A stretch of 64,000 bases of DNA from positions 28,402,581 to 28,466,580 of the forward strand of contig OZ024828.1 in NCBI GenBank assembly GCA_964016985.1, in the 5' to 3' direction. The translations under genes and the position numbers were made by a program. Shown in pieces: positions 10,287 to 21,755 of this stretch (positions are counted from its first letter, which is position 1; every line of letters begins with the position of its first letter). The DNA is from Anodontia alba (Eukaryota > Mollusca > Bivalvia > Lucinida > Lucinidae). The notes beneath the pieces are model-generated. The model was not told the DNA's origin. It did no database searches and worked only from the letters and a program-made list of their open reading frames with translations.

Positions 10287-11004
10287 ATGCGGCCAATTTA
10301 AAGAGCAAACAGTGATTTACAGATTAAGAAGTAAAACGAAGGCTATAACTTCTGCACATATTTAATGCAGTGCAACATGATGATAACCGTAAGTTTATCC
10401 AATTATGAAGAAATATTTCATGCGGGAAGCTTAAAATGTGATTAAGGAGTCGTTCTATGCGACAAATATGTCAAATAATGACAATACTGCCCATTATCAC
10501 GCCTCTGTGACGTCTCTCCTGCATTGATATCGACTTAGCGAGACAAACTTATTCAAAAGCTGACATATAATATACTTTATGAAGGACTCTTCAAAAAAAT
10601 CAAAACTAGACTGAGTGCCCTGAAAATTTTCAACTATTGGTTCAACTAATGGTTCAAATATTTGTATTTCGTTAACTCTGGAGCGCTGTAGATGTAGAAT
10701 TGGCCTAGAGTACTGGTCTTTGTTTATAATGGCGATTTGTTTGATTTTTATGTTTTTGCTTTGATGCATCGACTGTGTTGGGAGCCATTGTGCGAACCGA
10801 ATTTTTATGTAGTCTGTATTGAGAGTGCCGTCGGGAACCCGGGGTGGGGGTAGTTAGCTATGGGGATGCTTTAACCACTAATTCCCCGGATGGTTTATAC
10901 TACTGGCCGTTCTGGGGCGGTGGTCCCGGTGTTGCTCTTGCTCCGTGTGGCCTTGTAGTTGATTCTGCGGGGTGATTTATGTTAAGTCTTACGTTACCTA
11001 ATTT
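10287..11004. other. Intron stretch without recognised element
   Basis: A 90-codon minus-strand frame at 10497-10769 shows no domain and no phase fit with the flanking alpha-2/delta exons. Nothing else was identified. Confidence 0.4.
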
Positions 11005-11077
11005 GGAATAGTGGGCACGTCTAAATTCAAAAGGTCAAAGAGTCCCTTTCAGAAACTCAGGGCTGAAAGGGTTAAAG
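11005..11077. mobile_element. Half copy of a TTAA MITE (family C)
   Basis: Matches the right half of family C: gtgggcacgtctaaattc, gagtccctttcagaaactca, gggctgaaagggttaaa. The left half and internal hairpin are absent. Confidence 0.5.
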
Positions 11078-11109
11078 TGTTTGAGAAACAGGTAGGGACT
11101 GTACCTCAA

Positions 11110-11389
11110 CATTACGAAAACACGCCTATTCAAATATATATAGAAAACTCTATCACCTCCAAAAAATGAAAATTTTCCGATAATAAAACTCTATTTTTCA
11201 TAGTTCTGCTCAAAACATAGATTGTGAGTACTCGTGAGAACCGCTTCGGCGAGGCGGTTCTTACGAGTACCCACGACCTATGTTTTTGAGCAGAAATAAG
11301 AAAAAATGTATACCCCTTTAAACCCCAAGTTTACTATATAAAAGTGGGGTTTAAGGGGGTTAAAATAATATAGGCGTGTTTTCGTGATG
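11110..11389 (-). mobile_element. Hairpin MITE family A, full copy
   Basis: Ends cattacgaaaacacgccta and ggcgtgttttcgtgatg. Hairpin ccgcttcggcgaggcgg near 11240-11257. Confidence 0.92.
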
Positions 11390-11409
11390 GTTTCATTTTA
11401 GCTATGTCT

Positions 11410-11513
11410 TTAAGCATATGAATTTGTATGTACAATCTGGATCAAGTATTCTAATTGGCTGACGATTAGAAGTGGACGTAGCATCTAACTTTATTCAGCA
11501 AGGCAAGGGTTAA
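11410..11513. mobile_element. Half copy of TTAA MITE family B
   Basis: Carries catatgaatttgtatg, tctggatcaagtattct, attagaagtggacgtagc and the terminal cagcaaggcaagggttaa of family B. The palindromic half is missing. Confidence 0.65.
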
Positions 11514-11799
11514 GGAATACAGTTCAATTTCAATTGAATTAGAATTATCACAGTCATGTCGATTGCTTCGGATATGATATAAGAAATTAGTGGATGTATG
11601 GACACAAAAAGGGATTGAACATTACTGAAGAGACACGGAATAAAAAGGATTGTTTAAAATTATGTTTGAGCGTTTATTCTTGTGAAGAGTTCTGGGTATA
11701 TTTAAATATTTTATAGTATTTTGACCATAGTTCATACCTATTACAGAAGCATTTGCATTTATTCCAATTCATCTGGGGTTTATATTTATTTGTACCAAT

Positions 11800-12020
11800 T
11801 CAAAACTGGGGTTTACAGGGGTATACATTATTTTTCTTATTTTGTTAAAAACATAGTTTGTGGGTACTCGTTACAACCGCCTCACCGAGGCGGTTCTAAC
11901 GAGTAACTACAATCAATGTTTTCAGCAGAAATATAAAAAATATCCGAATTTTTGTCTGAAAATTTTCCGTTTTTGGTGGTGAAATTTTCGATATATTTGA
12001 ATAGGCGTGTTTTCGTAATG
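11800..12020 (+). mobile_element. Hairpin MITE family A, left end truncated
   Basis: Starts within caaaactggggtttacaggg, keeps the hairpin (ccgcctcaccgaggcgg) and the right end ataggcgtgttttcgtaatg. Confidence 0.85.
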
Positions 12021-12254
12021 AAAAAGTGGTAAGACTCCCTAATGATTTTATTGCCCCTACCTAGGCACTTTGCAAGAGAGATCAAAGCGTTCTCAGGATA
12101 ATATTTATTTTGGAGGGTATACTACCTATGGATCAGATATATAAGCCAATGCTATGGGACCTATTTCTGTCTATCATTTATTGACAGTATAATATGTTTT
12201 GTTGTGGCCAGTCTCTTATCAATGATAAAACTAATGATCACGACACAGCTCATT

Positions 12255-12378
12255 TTATGTCTTAAATGGCAAACTGAGCAGATCCAGAACGGTTGGATTA
12301 TGAATGAACCAACTTATCTGGATCTGCCACTATTTGCAAAGGCAGGTCATATTCGGGTTCAGCAGAACCAGGGTTAAA
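12255..12378. mobile_element. Eroded TTAA MITE related to family B
   Basis: Diverged stem atggcaaactgagcagatcc...ttatctggatctgccactat, then tttgcaaaggcaggtcatat and gttcagcagaaccagggttaa. It lies just past the exon 19 donor. Confidence 0.55.
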
Positions 12379-12429
12379 CAAATTAAGTAGTTAAAAATCG
12401 ATTGCAGAAAAGATAAATATAAATCGTAC

Positions 12430-12507
12430 TCATCCGTCAGGTTCTGTGTTTTTAGATACTTTGTCAGACCTCCTTTGGTTCCGATGAAAATTAGTTCAAC
12501 GCCATCA
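12430..12507 (-). CDS. CACNA2D: alpha-2/delta exon 19
   Basis: Acceptor TTTTTCTAG, donor GTACGATT; phase 2 in, phase 2 out. Its 25 full codons read DGVELIFIGTKGGLTKYLKT then QNLTD. The motif VE..F.GT..GLT. is diagnostic of alpha-2/delta (GVEVAFLGTR.GLSR in vertebrates). The donor is non-optimal but is the only one that keeps the frame open into exon 20. Confidence 0.9.
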
Positions 12508-12589
12508 CTAGAAAAAGAGCAATAATATCAGTGTGAAAACATATGTATAAGAAACAAACATACAAAAGGTCTTAAGATGAGTGGATATG

Positions 12590-12741
12590 CAGTCGAACCT
12601 CAATGCGTCGAACATCTTTGGGACCAAGGATTAGTTCGAAATATGGGTGGTTCGAGCCATTGAGGGTTAATCATAGCGCCAGGCTAGGAGACAAATGGGA
12701 ATAATATATGGATTTCTTTTCGATCTTCTATAAAATTATGG

Positions 12742-12774
<33 letters not shown>

Positions 12775-13161
12775 CGACCTTATTTATAGAGGGTAACACA
12801 TTTAGTAATCTAGTACTAATCTTCCATGTGGCCCTCTTTTTTCCTGGGTAGAAACCAGTACTAAGCAATGTGGATAAAGTCTCTTGCTCAAGGAAACAAC
12901 ACTGGCTGTTAGTGGGGATCGAACCCGGTACCTCTCGATCTCGAGTCCGACGCTTTACCACTGCACCACAGCGCTCCATCTCGATGAGATGATTTTGATG
13001 AGTACACACAACATACACTTTCGTGATAATATATATATATAAAATGTCCTATATATTTGTTTTCTCGAACTATAGGAAAGGTTTTCCTAAGGACTCAAAA
13101 ACGAGTTCGAATTAGCCTTGGTATACGAGTCATCGGTGTTCGAGTTATTGAGTTTCGACTG
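12590..13161. mobile_element. MITE family M (TCGAAC), interrupted by a SINE
   Basis: Left end cagtcgaacctcaatgcgtc and right end gagttattgagtttcgactg are diverged inverted repeats. Copies at 38402-38756 and 49281-49655 lack the SINE. The remaining hairpin half (ctcgatgagatgattttgatg, agtacacacaacatac) is a relative of the family A hairpin. Confidence 0.75.
12742..12980 (-). mobile_element. SINE (family L) with tRNA-like head and (AAT)n tail
   Basis: On the minus strand the head reads tggtgcagtggtaaagcgtc (A box at 12958-12968) and GGTTCGATCCC (B box at 12915-12925). The body runs to ctataaataaggtcg and ends in an (ATT)n microsatellite (12742-12772). This fits a tRNA-derived SINE. It sits inside MITE M. 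Confidence 0.82.
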
Positions 13162-13506
13162 TATTTGGTAGATTTTCCACTGTTTATGACAAAGGAGACA
13201 ACTATTGAGACTTCATGTTTGATTTCCTGCATCCCAATTCCCTTCTGAAAAGGGGTCTACTATAAAAGGAAAGAACGTGCTCCTTTTGGGAGTCATTTAT
13301 TACTTTTAGATAAGACCACTTTTTAGAAGGTAGCAAAACAATTTTGACAGAGTTATCTCCTTTGAAAGTGTATCCCTTCTCCTTAAATAACGAGGCTGCT
13401 TATAAAAGAAAGAACAAAGTAAGTAAATTATTTTGTTTCCTTACAGTTATAAAAATCACTCGAAGAACTGCCTAACTGTTTCATTCAAATCATATGAGTT
13501 GCAAAT
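13162..13506. other. Intron stretch with a degenerate dispersed repeat
   Basis: cccttctgaaaaggggtctac and gttatctcctttgaaagtg blocks recur near 17930-18060, 27010-27110, 58630-58700 and 62090-62200, so this is part of a low-identity dispersed repeat whose ends were not found. Confidence 0.4.
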
Positions 13507-13665
13507 TGAGATGTGCGCCCAACGAAGACTCAAATCAGCCTGCGCATCCACACAGTCTGATCAGTCTTCGTTATCTGCATGAAGAAACTTTTGCATTCTT
13601 AGCTATCCAAAATGCGCACAGTGAAGATTTTAATCAGACTGCGCAGGCTCAAATGTCTTCTTAAT
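13507..13665. mobile_element. Palindromic MITE family E (GATCAG/GCGCA), partial
   Basis: Contains atcagcctgcgcatccacac, gtctgatcagtcttcg and later aatcagactgcgcaggctc. Closely related copies: 28171-28345, 34981-35175, 49668-49893. Confidence 0.7.
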
Positions 13666-13754
13666 AATCCCAATAATATATAGTGAAAACCGGGCTATGC
13701 AAGTTTTTACATTATGAGGGAATTTCAGCGATTAGACATTTTTAAAACGTTAAT

Positions 13755-14117
13755 TTAAAGGCTCCATATTCCTCAAAAATAGACATTTTGTTATCCAAGA
13801 AAGGTTTAATAAATTGATATATGGCATAAATACGTAATAAATTGATATATGGTATAAATACTATCATAAAATGTAGCGCCTGACAGCCTGTAAAACTTCA
13901 GTTAATATCTCTTTCTTGAAATGAAATGATTTTTTATCGTATCTCTGTATCGTATGTTGCTAACATTAATTCAGAGATACAATAAAATATCATTTCTTTT
14001 TTGATCCAGTTCAAAAATGAGAGACTAACTGAAATTTTACTGGCTGTCAGATGCCACATTTTATGATCGTATTTCTGGGATAAAAATGTCTATTTTTAAG
14101 GAATATGAAGCCTTTAA
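13755..14117. mobile_element. 360-bp palindromic MITE (family G, copy 2)
   Basis: TTAAAGGCTCCATATTCCTC at the left and gaatatgaagcctttaaa at the right, with the internal pair attcagagatac around 13965. A short internal duplication (aataaattgatatatgg twice, 13810-13855) distinguishes this copy. Confidence 0.87.
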
Positions 14118-14597
14118 ATGTGTTCGTTATTTCTATTAGTCTTTTGTACTGAATATGTTTCAGAAACAGGTAGGAACTGTATGGTGACCTTAATTGCACT
14201 TATCTTTCTTTTTTAGCATGTCTTTGGTATTAATATACATTGATGACAACAGGTTTTCATAGACAATGTGTTAATAAAGTATATTTACGATTATAATCAC
14301 AAAATGTGAATTTATTTTAAAACTAAACATGCAAATCTATACGGATATAGGTCTCTGTTCAAACGTGTTATATTTTATGTATAGTTTTGGGATCAAACTC
14401 TGGTCAAATAAAGCAATAGCAGTTTGAAATTCACAAACATTAATCAATGAAAACAACTGTAATTTCCTTTCAAGTATTTATGATTTGCCCATGTTTTAAA
14501 TCTATACATCTCTTCAAAATATTCGTAAATAGTAATGTAGTAACTGGACGTTTGCAGCATCTAAATCAGGCTACAGCTAAAAAGCTATTTGTTTATT

Positions 14598-14985
14598 ATG
14601 TTTTTGGAGTGTTAAGGCAGTCAACACGTTTAAAGTCATGTCGGGCCAGTCAGTTAACCTAGCCATACTGTTCCTCGTCAGGCTAAAAAGGTAAGAGAAA
14701 AGTCCAGGGAGTGTCACAATCACAAGCCACAGCCAAGCCCAGACACCAAGAGGAAGAGAAAACAAAGTCTCCCAAGCGGTTAAACAGTACTTTACGTACA
14801 TACTTTTGACAGTAACTGACAACTGCCCTTCTTAAATCAAATGAAGGGAGTGGGGGATGACCCTAGGAGTTATTTCACGATTAATATCCAAGAAAGTTAT
14901 GCGGCCGAGCTAAGATTAAAACAAACAACCTCTGAATATGCAGCCTGTCGCGCTACCGACTGCTCTGCGAGTCCGGTATTTCCTT
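14598..14985 (-). mobile_element. SINE family S with an 80-bp insertion
   Basis: Matches the SINE (gtcatgtcgggccagtcag, agcggttaaacagtac, ctgacaactgcccttctta), but at about 14685-14765 carries repeat J (gtccagggagtg, cacaatcacaagcc, agacaccaagaggaag) inside the body. Confidence 0.65.
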
Positions 14986-15194
14986 TTTACTTAATCGAAC
15001 TTGTTTATTATTATTATCAGCTATTTGAACTGCATAAGTCTATATTAGTGGGCGTATTAACCAATTTTCAGCTTTTCCCATATTTATGTTGTTACACTGC
15101 TATGACACAGAACGTCATAGTTTGCATAGGCAGATTAATGTAATGCAACCTAATGTCACAATTTAAGAAAGCATGCAGTTTCTCATATACTAAA

Positions 15195-15500
15195 TTGCAA
15201 AAATCCAGACGAACTTCTCACCTTTACAATCAGGTCAGCATCTTTGCAACCTTACCAGAATCTTCGCAATTTATTCAGAATATTTGTAACCGGGTCAGTA
15301 CTTTACAACCTGATTAGAAATTTTGCAATCTGACCAATATCCTAGTAGTCTGGCCAGAATCTTTGCAATCTGGCCAGAATTTTTTCAATCTAGCCAGATT
15401 ACAATCTGATCATAACCTTTGCAACCCGGCCAGAATTTTTACAGTCTAACAAGAATCTTTGTAATCTGGCCAGAATCTTAGCAGTCTGGTCAGAATGTGT
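15195..15500 (+). repeat. Minisatellite, about 22-bp unit
   Basis: About a dozen diverged copies of a unit resembling atctttgcaatctggccaga. Units vary by single substitutions and small indels. Confidence 0.88.
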
Positions 15501-15719
15501 ACATGCTGTCAGTTCCATGTACTATAACTACATACATATTCGGACACTTAAACTCCTTTACGTTCTTATCTTTTAATGTAAGGTAGACACATCCCCTAAT
15601 TACAGAATATTTCAGTTGAAAGGTATTGCTGGGATAACAATAATGCAAAAATGTAAAAATTCCTATTGGTTCAAAAGTAACTTGCATTCAAAGTCGAAGT
15701 AACTTGTGGTACTATTTAT

Positions 15720-15958
15720 TGATTGATTGTGATGAGGTTTAACGACACGTCAACCCTTGTGGGTCATTTTGTGTCGTCTCCAAGAGAAAGGGAGAAAAGA
15801 GATACAAAAGATAGTAGAGATGAAGGAGAAGGGCAGGAAAGAAAGAGGAACAGGAATGAAAGTGAAGAAACAGAAGAAATAGAAACATTCCCCCTCTAGC
15901 CTTACCTGCTACAAGTTTAGCAGGCTTTGCCCAACTGTTTGCCAATATCAGTTGGACG
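15720..15958 (-). mobile_element. SINE-like retroposon K, copy 1, with 12-bp target duplication
   Basis: Conserved end ggtttaacgacacgtcaacc and cattttgtgtcgtctcc. Flanked by the direct repeat GGTACTATTTAT at 15708-15719 and 15959-15970, a perfect 12-bp target-site duplication. It is shorter than copy 2 at the right end, consistent with 5' truncation of a minus-strand insertion. Confidence 0.85.
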
Positions 15959-16090
15959 GGTACTATTTATAGTTCAGTAAAAAAACTATCCCATGATACA
16001 CTTTTCTATGGTGTCATTGTTTTTTTTTTTATCAATTTTTCTTTAAAATTTAAACTTAAGTTTACTCCCCAAAATATTATTCCAGACTGG

Positions 16091-16377
16091 TTTTTGATTG
16101 AATTGGGGTTTAACGACACATCAACCCTTGTGGGTCATTTTTGTCGTCTCCAATAGAAAAGGAGAAAAGAGATAGAATAGATAGTGGAGGATATGAAAGA
16201 AAGGATATGGAAGAAAGAGGAACAGGAATGAAAGTAAAGAAAGAGAAGAATTAAAACATTATCCCTCTACCCTTACCTGCTACAAGGATAGCAGGCCTTG
16301 CCCAACTGTAAGCCAATATCAGTTAAACGCTCCAGTGACGTAAGATACACGACACCTTTGCCACACCCAACCACCCC
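16091..16377 (-). mobile_element. SINE-like retroposon K, copy 2, with 14-bp target duplication
   Basis: Longest copy. Flanks TTATTCCAGACTGG (16077-16090) and TTATTCAAGACTGG (16378-16391) differ at one base. The right end holds gacgtaagatacacgacacc, absent from the truncated copy 1. No tRNA-like boxes were recognised in its head. Confidence 0.85.
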
Positions 16378-16391
16378 TTATTCAAGACTGG

Positions 16392-18065
16392 AAAAAAGTA
16401 AATATTCTGTTACTATTCAATGTTAACATTTTATATTTCAAGTTGTTATTTTTTAAATGATTAAAACTGACCTAATTAAAGTTTAAAACATTTTTAAAAA
16501 ATATTAAAATTGCAAGATAGAAACACTCACTATGTTGGAATAAAACTGACCAAGAACAACTAAATAGTTGAAAATAAAACTTTGACTAATTATAATAAGA
16601 CAATAAAGAAAAAAACATCAGAAAGTGAAATTTTAATTTATTAAAAAAATTGTTGAATGATTTTATAAGTTTTTATAAGATTTTATTTAAAAACCAAATT
16701 GATTATGAAAATGTGTGTGTAATGCAGCCCTATATGTAAATATGAAGGAAATTGATTTATCTGTGTGGACATTTCAAAAATATTTTAAAATGAAAAGTTT
16801 TAAAAATTTTTAGAATTTCTCATGAGAACCAGTGATGTCACTGATTCCTCATGAGTATTAATGAAATGCAAACGAGCAAAACATTCAAACCTCAACAACT
16901 TTGTAAGTATTTGGAATATTTCGATACGGTTTTCACCGCTGGACATACCAGACAAATGCCTTTCATGTTAGCATAAGAACAAACCAAAAGTGAAATTAAG
17001 GGATTCGTCTGGTTTAAATGCCCATCTGTATTGTACTTACAGCTGGTGAAACGTCTTACAAGAGCTGTTTGAATGACAAACAGTACAGATCCTCCTCAAA
17101 CTGTTTCGGTCCAATCTGTATCTGTACTGTTTGCTCAGGCCTTTCTGCCCGAATATACAGTTAATACAGTTAAGTATATTGTGTGAGATTAACGATGATC
17201 TCAGAACAACTACAAGAATGCATAGGTAAAACCTGTCAGTTTACTATTCGCGTATGGGAAAAATTAATTCTGAATTCAAATATTCCTGCGCCTACCAACA
17301 CCTAAACCGGTCAATTTGCGGTCAAGATGGCTACTAAAATAGAAAACACTTTGTATATTAAGCGGATCACGTAATATCTAAGTCTACATAATATTAAAGG
17401 GACACTGGGCTCTACACAACGTTAAACCCTGAGTCAGAACGTAACAGTCGGAAAGTTGCTGAAGTAAACAAATTAGCTGAGTCTTCAGGCAAAGATTCAG
17501 ATCACAAAGTGATAATAACTTTTTTTTTTTTGCACTGGCATATGATTCTGTAATTTAACAACAAATAACCTTGTCAGTCTGCAGGGAATTGATAGGAATA
17601 TATCAGTTACGTTCCAGCTCAGAAACGGGAATCGGCGCGATTACATGATGCACTATTTAAGCACAATATATAAGTAACACCATATCAATCTTTAATGGGT
17701 TAAGAAACTATACTCTGGACACTGGTTCTTGAGGTATTTTCTTTAAAAGGTAACATCGTAACAAGCATGCAGGGTATGCGTCAAAATTAGCTGCAAAAAT
17801 GCGTTGTAAAAACAGCACAAACATTCGGGTCAATTGGGGACTGGATACACCTGGTCGATTTTCTGCCAGTTTTACAACGAAGACAACACTTGTGACTTCC
17901 TGTTTGCTTTTCCGCACCCCAAGAAAAGTATGTTCTAAAGGAAAGAATGGCCTACCTACATTCATTCCTTTTAGAGTAGATTTCCTATCAGAAGAGAAGG
18001 AAAAGAAAAGCGAACAGCAATTGTGAAAGAGTTAGTTGTCTCCCTTGAAAGTGTATCTACTCCCA
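16392..18065. other. Intron stretch, mostly unrecognised
   Basis: AT-rich, with a T-run at 17520-17531. Around 17050-17130 two inverted blocks (gtacagatcctcctcaaactg / tctgtatctgtactgtttgc) look like a decayed stem of the TTAA MITE group. The rest shows no recognised element or coding signal. Confidence 0.4.
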
Positions 18066-18278
18066 TTAACCCTGATCCTGCTGAACCCGGATAGCCCTGC
18101 ATTTGCAAACAATGTAGATCCAGATCAGTTGGCTTCTTTAGAAGCCAACTGATCTGGATCTATACTGTTTGTTATTAAGTATGTGAATTTGTATCAACTA
18201 CCTGGATCAAGTAATCTGATTGGATGAAAATTAGAAGTGGGCGTGGCAACTTAATTTACTCAGCAAGGCAAGGGTTAA
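18066..18278. mobile_element. TTAA MITE family B, copy 1
   Basis: Bounded by TTAA. Ends CCCTGATCCTGCTGAACC and cagcaaggcaaggg. The internal stem gatccagatcagttggcttc / gaagccaactgatctggatc folds perfectly. TTAA targets with CCCT ends are typical of piggyBac-related elements. Confidence 0.85.
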
Positions 18279-18665
18279 AAGCAGTTGCGAGACGATAAAT
18301 GGATCAGGCAATGCTTCACAACGGGTGTACCTTGTCCATGGTTCGGTGTCCAGATGTTCGGAAACGTATGCATCTCTATAGAAATACGGAAAGGGAGAAG
18401 CATTCAACGTTTCCAGCATAAACATGACTGAGTTCGACTTGCAAGAAAATAATGCTATTTTTGTGGAGTTTATCGATGTGCAAACCCGGCGAATCGTTAA
18501 TAAAGTTACCATAAAATTCTTTAGGTTTTATTCAGTTTGTGTGTGATTCGTCGGCGTTTACATATCGATAGAATTCACAAAAAATGAAATTCATTTCTAA
18601 AGTAAATATATGCGTGCCTGCTACATTGTTTTTGTTTTCCTGAAAATAACGATTGTAATAAAATA

Positions 18666-18670
<5 letters not shown>

Positions 18671-18700
<30 letters not shown>
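18671..18700 (+). repeat. Poly-A tract
   Basis: About 30 consecutive A, preceded by aaataaaatt. No retroposon body was recognised upstream. Confidence 0.9.
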
Positions 18701-18703
<3 letters not shown>

Positions 18704-18831
18704 TTTTTTATTCCCTAGCAAGCGTCGCCTTGGGCGTCCTGTTGCATCTTTCAATGTAAACACATTTTTGGCTTCCTGTTTGACAGCCTACACATGCAAG
18801 GAATACATATTATTAACAGAATATAAGGATC

Positions 18832-18947
18832 TATCATCGGTGTGAGGGATAGATAGAAAAATCCGTCCCGAGGATCACTGTCTGCCATCACGAGGCTTGT
18901 GATCGCGAGGGACGGATTTTTCGATCTACCCCTCACACCGATGATAA
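18832..18947. mobile_element. Snapback MITE with TATCATCGGTGTGAGGG ends
   Basis: Left arm tatcatcggtgtgagggat...aaaaatccgtccc and right arm gggacggatttttcgatct...cctcacaccgatgata. A short loop with ggatcactgtctgccatcac lies between them. Confidence 0.87.
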
Positions 18948-19729
18948 ATACTTTTTCTTACACACCTTTCATTTCTGAACGTAGATTTTTTTAATAATGC
19001 ACTCACTTCGACTGCTGACGTCCGCCATATTGTGATGACATTACTGTGGCATTTAATGATGTCATTACGTTCAGGACCGTAAACTTAACGATGGCGTTTG
19101 TGACGTCCATTACAACCACTGCATACCAAACACGTGAGAATTCTCGATGGTTACCTTACCCTGGGTAGGATAACCTGGGTAGGATAAGAATCTGTATCGA
19201 AGGGTGAAATCCAGGATTTCCTTACCTGGTGTACAAGAAATAATTTGCTCCCAGTGGGGGTGAATTCTTTACTTTGGTGTATGCATTCCCCTTTAGGAGA
19301 CGTTCAAGTTATAGCAAAATTACTTCCATATGAAAAATCTCAAGATGCCTAGGTATTTACGAAGGTATCCATGTCATTTGGAAAGCATCTCCATTACAAA
19401 GATATACATATACATAAATACCCGCGTCATTCCGAAAACATCATAGCAAGTCAATGTGGAAATTCTGAGCCATTCCATTCTATAAATATCATCGCAGAAA
19501 AAATACTCTTAAGTCAGTACAGAGATATCCGAGGACTTTCGAATGCATTTCCACAGAAAGAGTCCTCAAAACTGAAAGCATCGCGTTCTACATTACGGAC
19601 TTCAGGGAATTGTTTGCATACAACGATGCTGTGGCTCAATATAAAACTTGTTTGGAGAGTAAAAGAAACAAATACTTCCAAAATTCCGCGTTCGTTATTA
19701 GTAAATGGTACATTCTAAAACAAAATGAC
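18948..19729. other. Intron stretch without recognised element
   Basis: A 115-codon plus-strand frame at 19371-19718 has no recognised domain and no splice context and is probably chance. Nothing else was identified. Confidence 0.4.
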
Positions 19730-21755
19730 CATGATGGTCCTATATCGCTCACCTGAGCAAACAGATTTGCATACTTACTACTTAAGTTTCAGCCAAGTTC
19801 ACTGCTCTAAGATTTTTGTATAAATTTTATAGCCCTGCCCCCTAGCGGCCATGCTTTTTTAATGCATAATGACGGCTTGAACTAAATCTTTAATAGAGTG
19901 ACACCAAAGGAACATTTCTGCCAAGTTATATTAAAATCGGTCCAGTGGTTTCTGACAAAAAAGATTAAAGTGTTTTATATAGCTATGTAGGGATGAGAAG
20001 TCCCGTCCCTCTAGCGGCCATGTTTTTGACGAATCATAATAGCTTGAACAAACTTGGTAGATGGTCACCAAAAGAATATTCTTGCCATGTTATAATGAAA
20101 TCGGTCCATTGGTTTATGACGAGAACATTTTTAAAGTTTTCTATATAGATATATAGACAAAATCAAATTTTCTGAAAAGAAGATTTTTAAAGTTCAATTT
20201 TGATATATAGGCAAAATAAGCTCTGCCTCATAGCAGCCATGTTTTGACGAATCATTATTGCTTGATCAATCCTGGTAGAGGGTCACCAAAGCAATATTCC
20301 TGCCAAGTAATATTGAAGTCGGTGAAGTGGCTTCTGACAAGAAGAATTTTAGTTTTCTATATAGATACAGAGGAAAATAAGCCACGTCCCCTGGCGGCCA
20401 TGTTTTATTAACGTATCATGAGGGCTTGAACAATCTTAGTAGAAGGTCAACAAAGCAGCATTCCTGCCAAGTTACATTGAACTCTGTCCAGTGGTTTCTG
20501 ACAAGAAGATTTTTAAAGTTTTCTATATAGATATATAGGGAAAATAAGCCCCGCCCCTTAGCAGCCAGGTTTTTGATGAATCATGACGGCTTGAACAATC
20601 TGGGTAGATGGTCACCAAAGAAACATTCCTGCCAAGTGATATTGAAATCGGTCCATTGGTTTATGCCGAGAACATTTTTAAAGTTTTCTATATAGATATA
20701 TAGGCAAAATAAGCTCAGCCCCTAGCTGCCATGTTTTTTACGTACCATGACGGCTTGAACAATCTTGGTAAAGGGTAACCAAAGAAACATTTCTGCCAAG
20801 TTATATTGAAATAGGTCCAGTGGTTTCTGACAAGAAGATTTTTAAAGTTTTTTATATTGATGTACAGGAAAGATACGCCCTGCCCCTGGCGTCCATGTTT
20901 TTTTGACGAATCACGACAGCTTGAACACTCTTGGTAGATGATTACCAAAGAAACATTTCTGTCATTTTATTTTGGAATCGGTCCAACGTTTTTTTACGAG
21001 AAGATTTTTAAATTTTCTATATAGATATATAGGGAAAATAAGCCCCGCCCCCTAGCGGCCATGTTTTTCGACGAATCATGACGGCTTGAACAATCTTGGC
21101 AGAGGGTCACCAAAGAAACATTCCTGCCGTTATATTGAAATCGGTCCATTGGTTTCTGACAAGAAGAATTTTAAAGTTTTCTATATAGGTATATAGGGAA
21201 AATAAGCCCCGCTACCTGGCGGCCAAATTTTTGACGAATCACGATTGCTTGAAGAATCTTGGTATAGAGGGTCACCAAGGAAACATTCTGCCAAGTCATT
21301 ATTGAAATCAGTCCTGTGGTTTGTGACAAGAAGATTTTTAAAGTTTTCTATATAGATATATAGGGAAAATAAGCCCTGCCCCCTGGCGGTCATGTTTTTT
21401 TGACGAATCAAAATGGCTTGAGCAATCGTGGTAGAGGATCACCAAAGGAACATTTCTGCAAAATTATATTGAAATCGGTCCGATGGTTTCTGACAAGAAG
21501 ACCTTTTAAGTTTTCAGTTAAAAAATCTGTTTTTAGCTCCTGTGATCTAGCTATGCAATGGACCGGAATCATTTGAACAACTTTGAAAGAATACCAACCA
21601 AGGATCATTCCTGTGAAGTTTGGTCAAAATCCTTTCAGTGGTTAGTTTGAAGAAATTGTTTACGGCACACACGCACGGACGCACGACGGACGACGGACAA
21701 AATGTGATCACAAAAGCTCACCTTGTCACTACGTGACAAGTGAGCAAAGAAAGCG
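19730..21755 (+). mobile_element. Pearl-like element with ten 165-bp tandem repeats (P2)
   Basis: Starts after a gaccatgatggtc hairpin and tcgctcacctgagcaaac. About ten units between 19840 and 21540 share ccccctagcggccatgtttt, cttgaacaatcttggtag, ttctgacaagaagat and tctatatagatatataggg. The array ends with a cggacgcacgacggacgacg microsatellite and the terminal hairpin gctcaccttgtcac / gtgacaagtgagc. Confidence 0.82.

Noticed and set aside
10497..10769. 90-codon minus-strand frame with an internal TTTTCAG
   Set aside because: No similarity to any alpha-2/delta segment, wrong phases, and exon 19 to exon 20 already join correctly.
18276..18512. 93-codon minus-strand frame considered as the missing GLT exon
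   Set aside because: No family motif and no good splice sites; the true exon was found at 12430-12507 with the expected IGTKGGLT motif.
19730..21755. CRISPR-like array
   Set aside because: Units are about 165 bp, diverged and contiguous without spacers, in a eukaryotic intron; this is a tandem-core mobile element.
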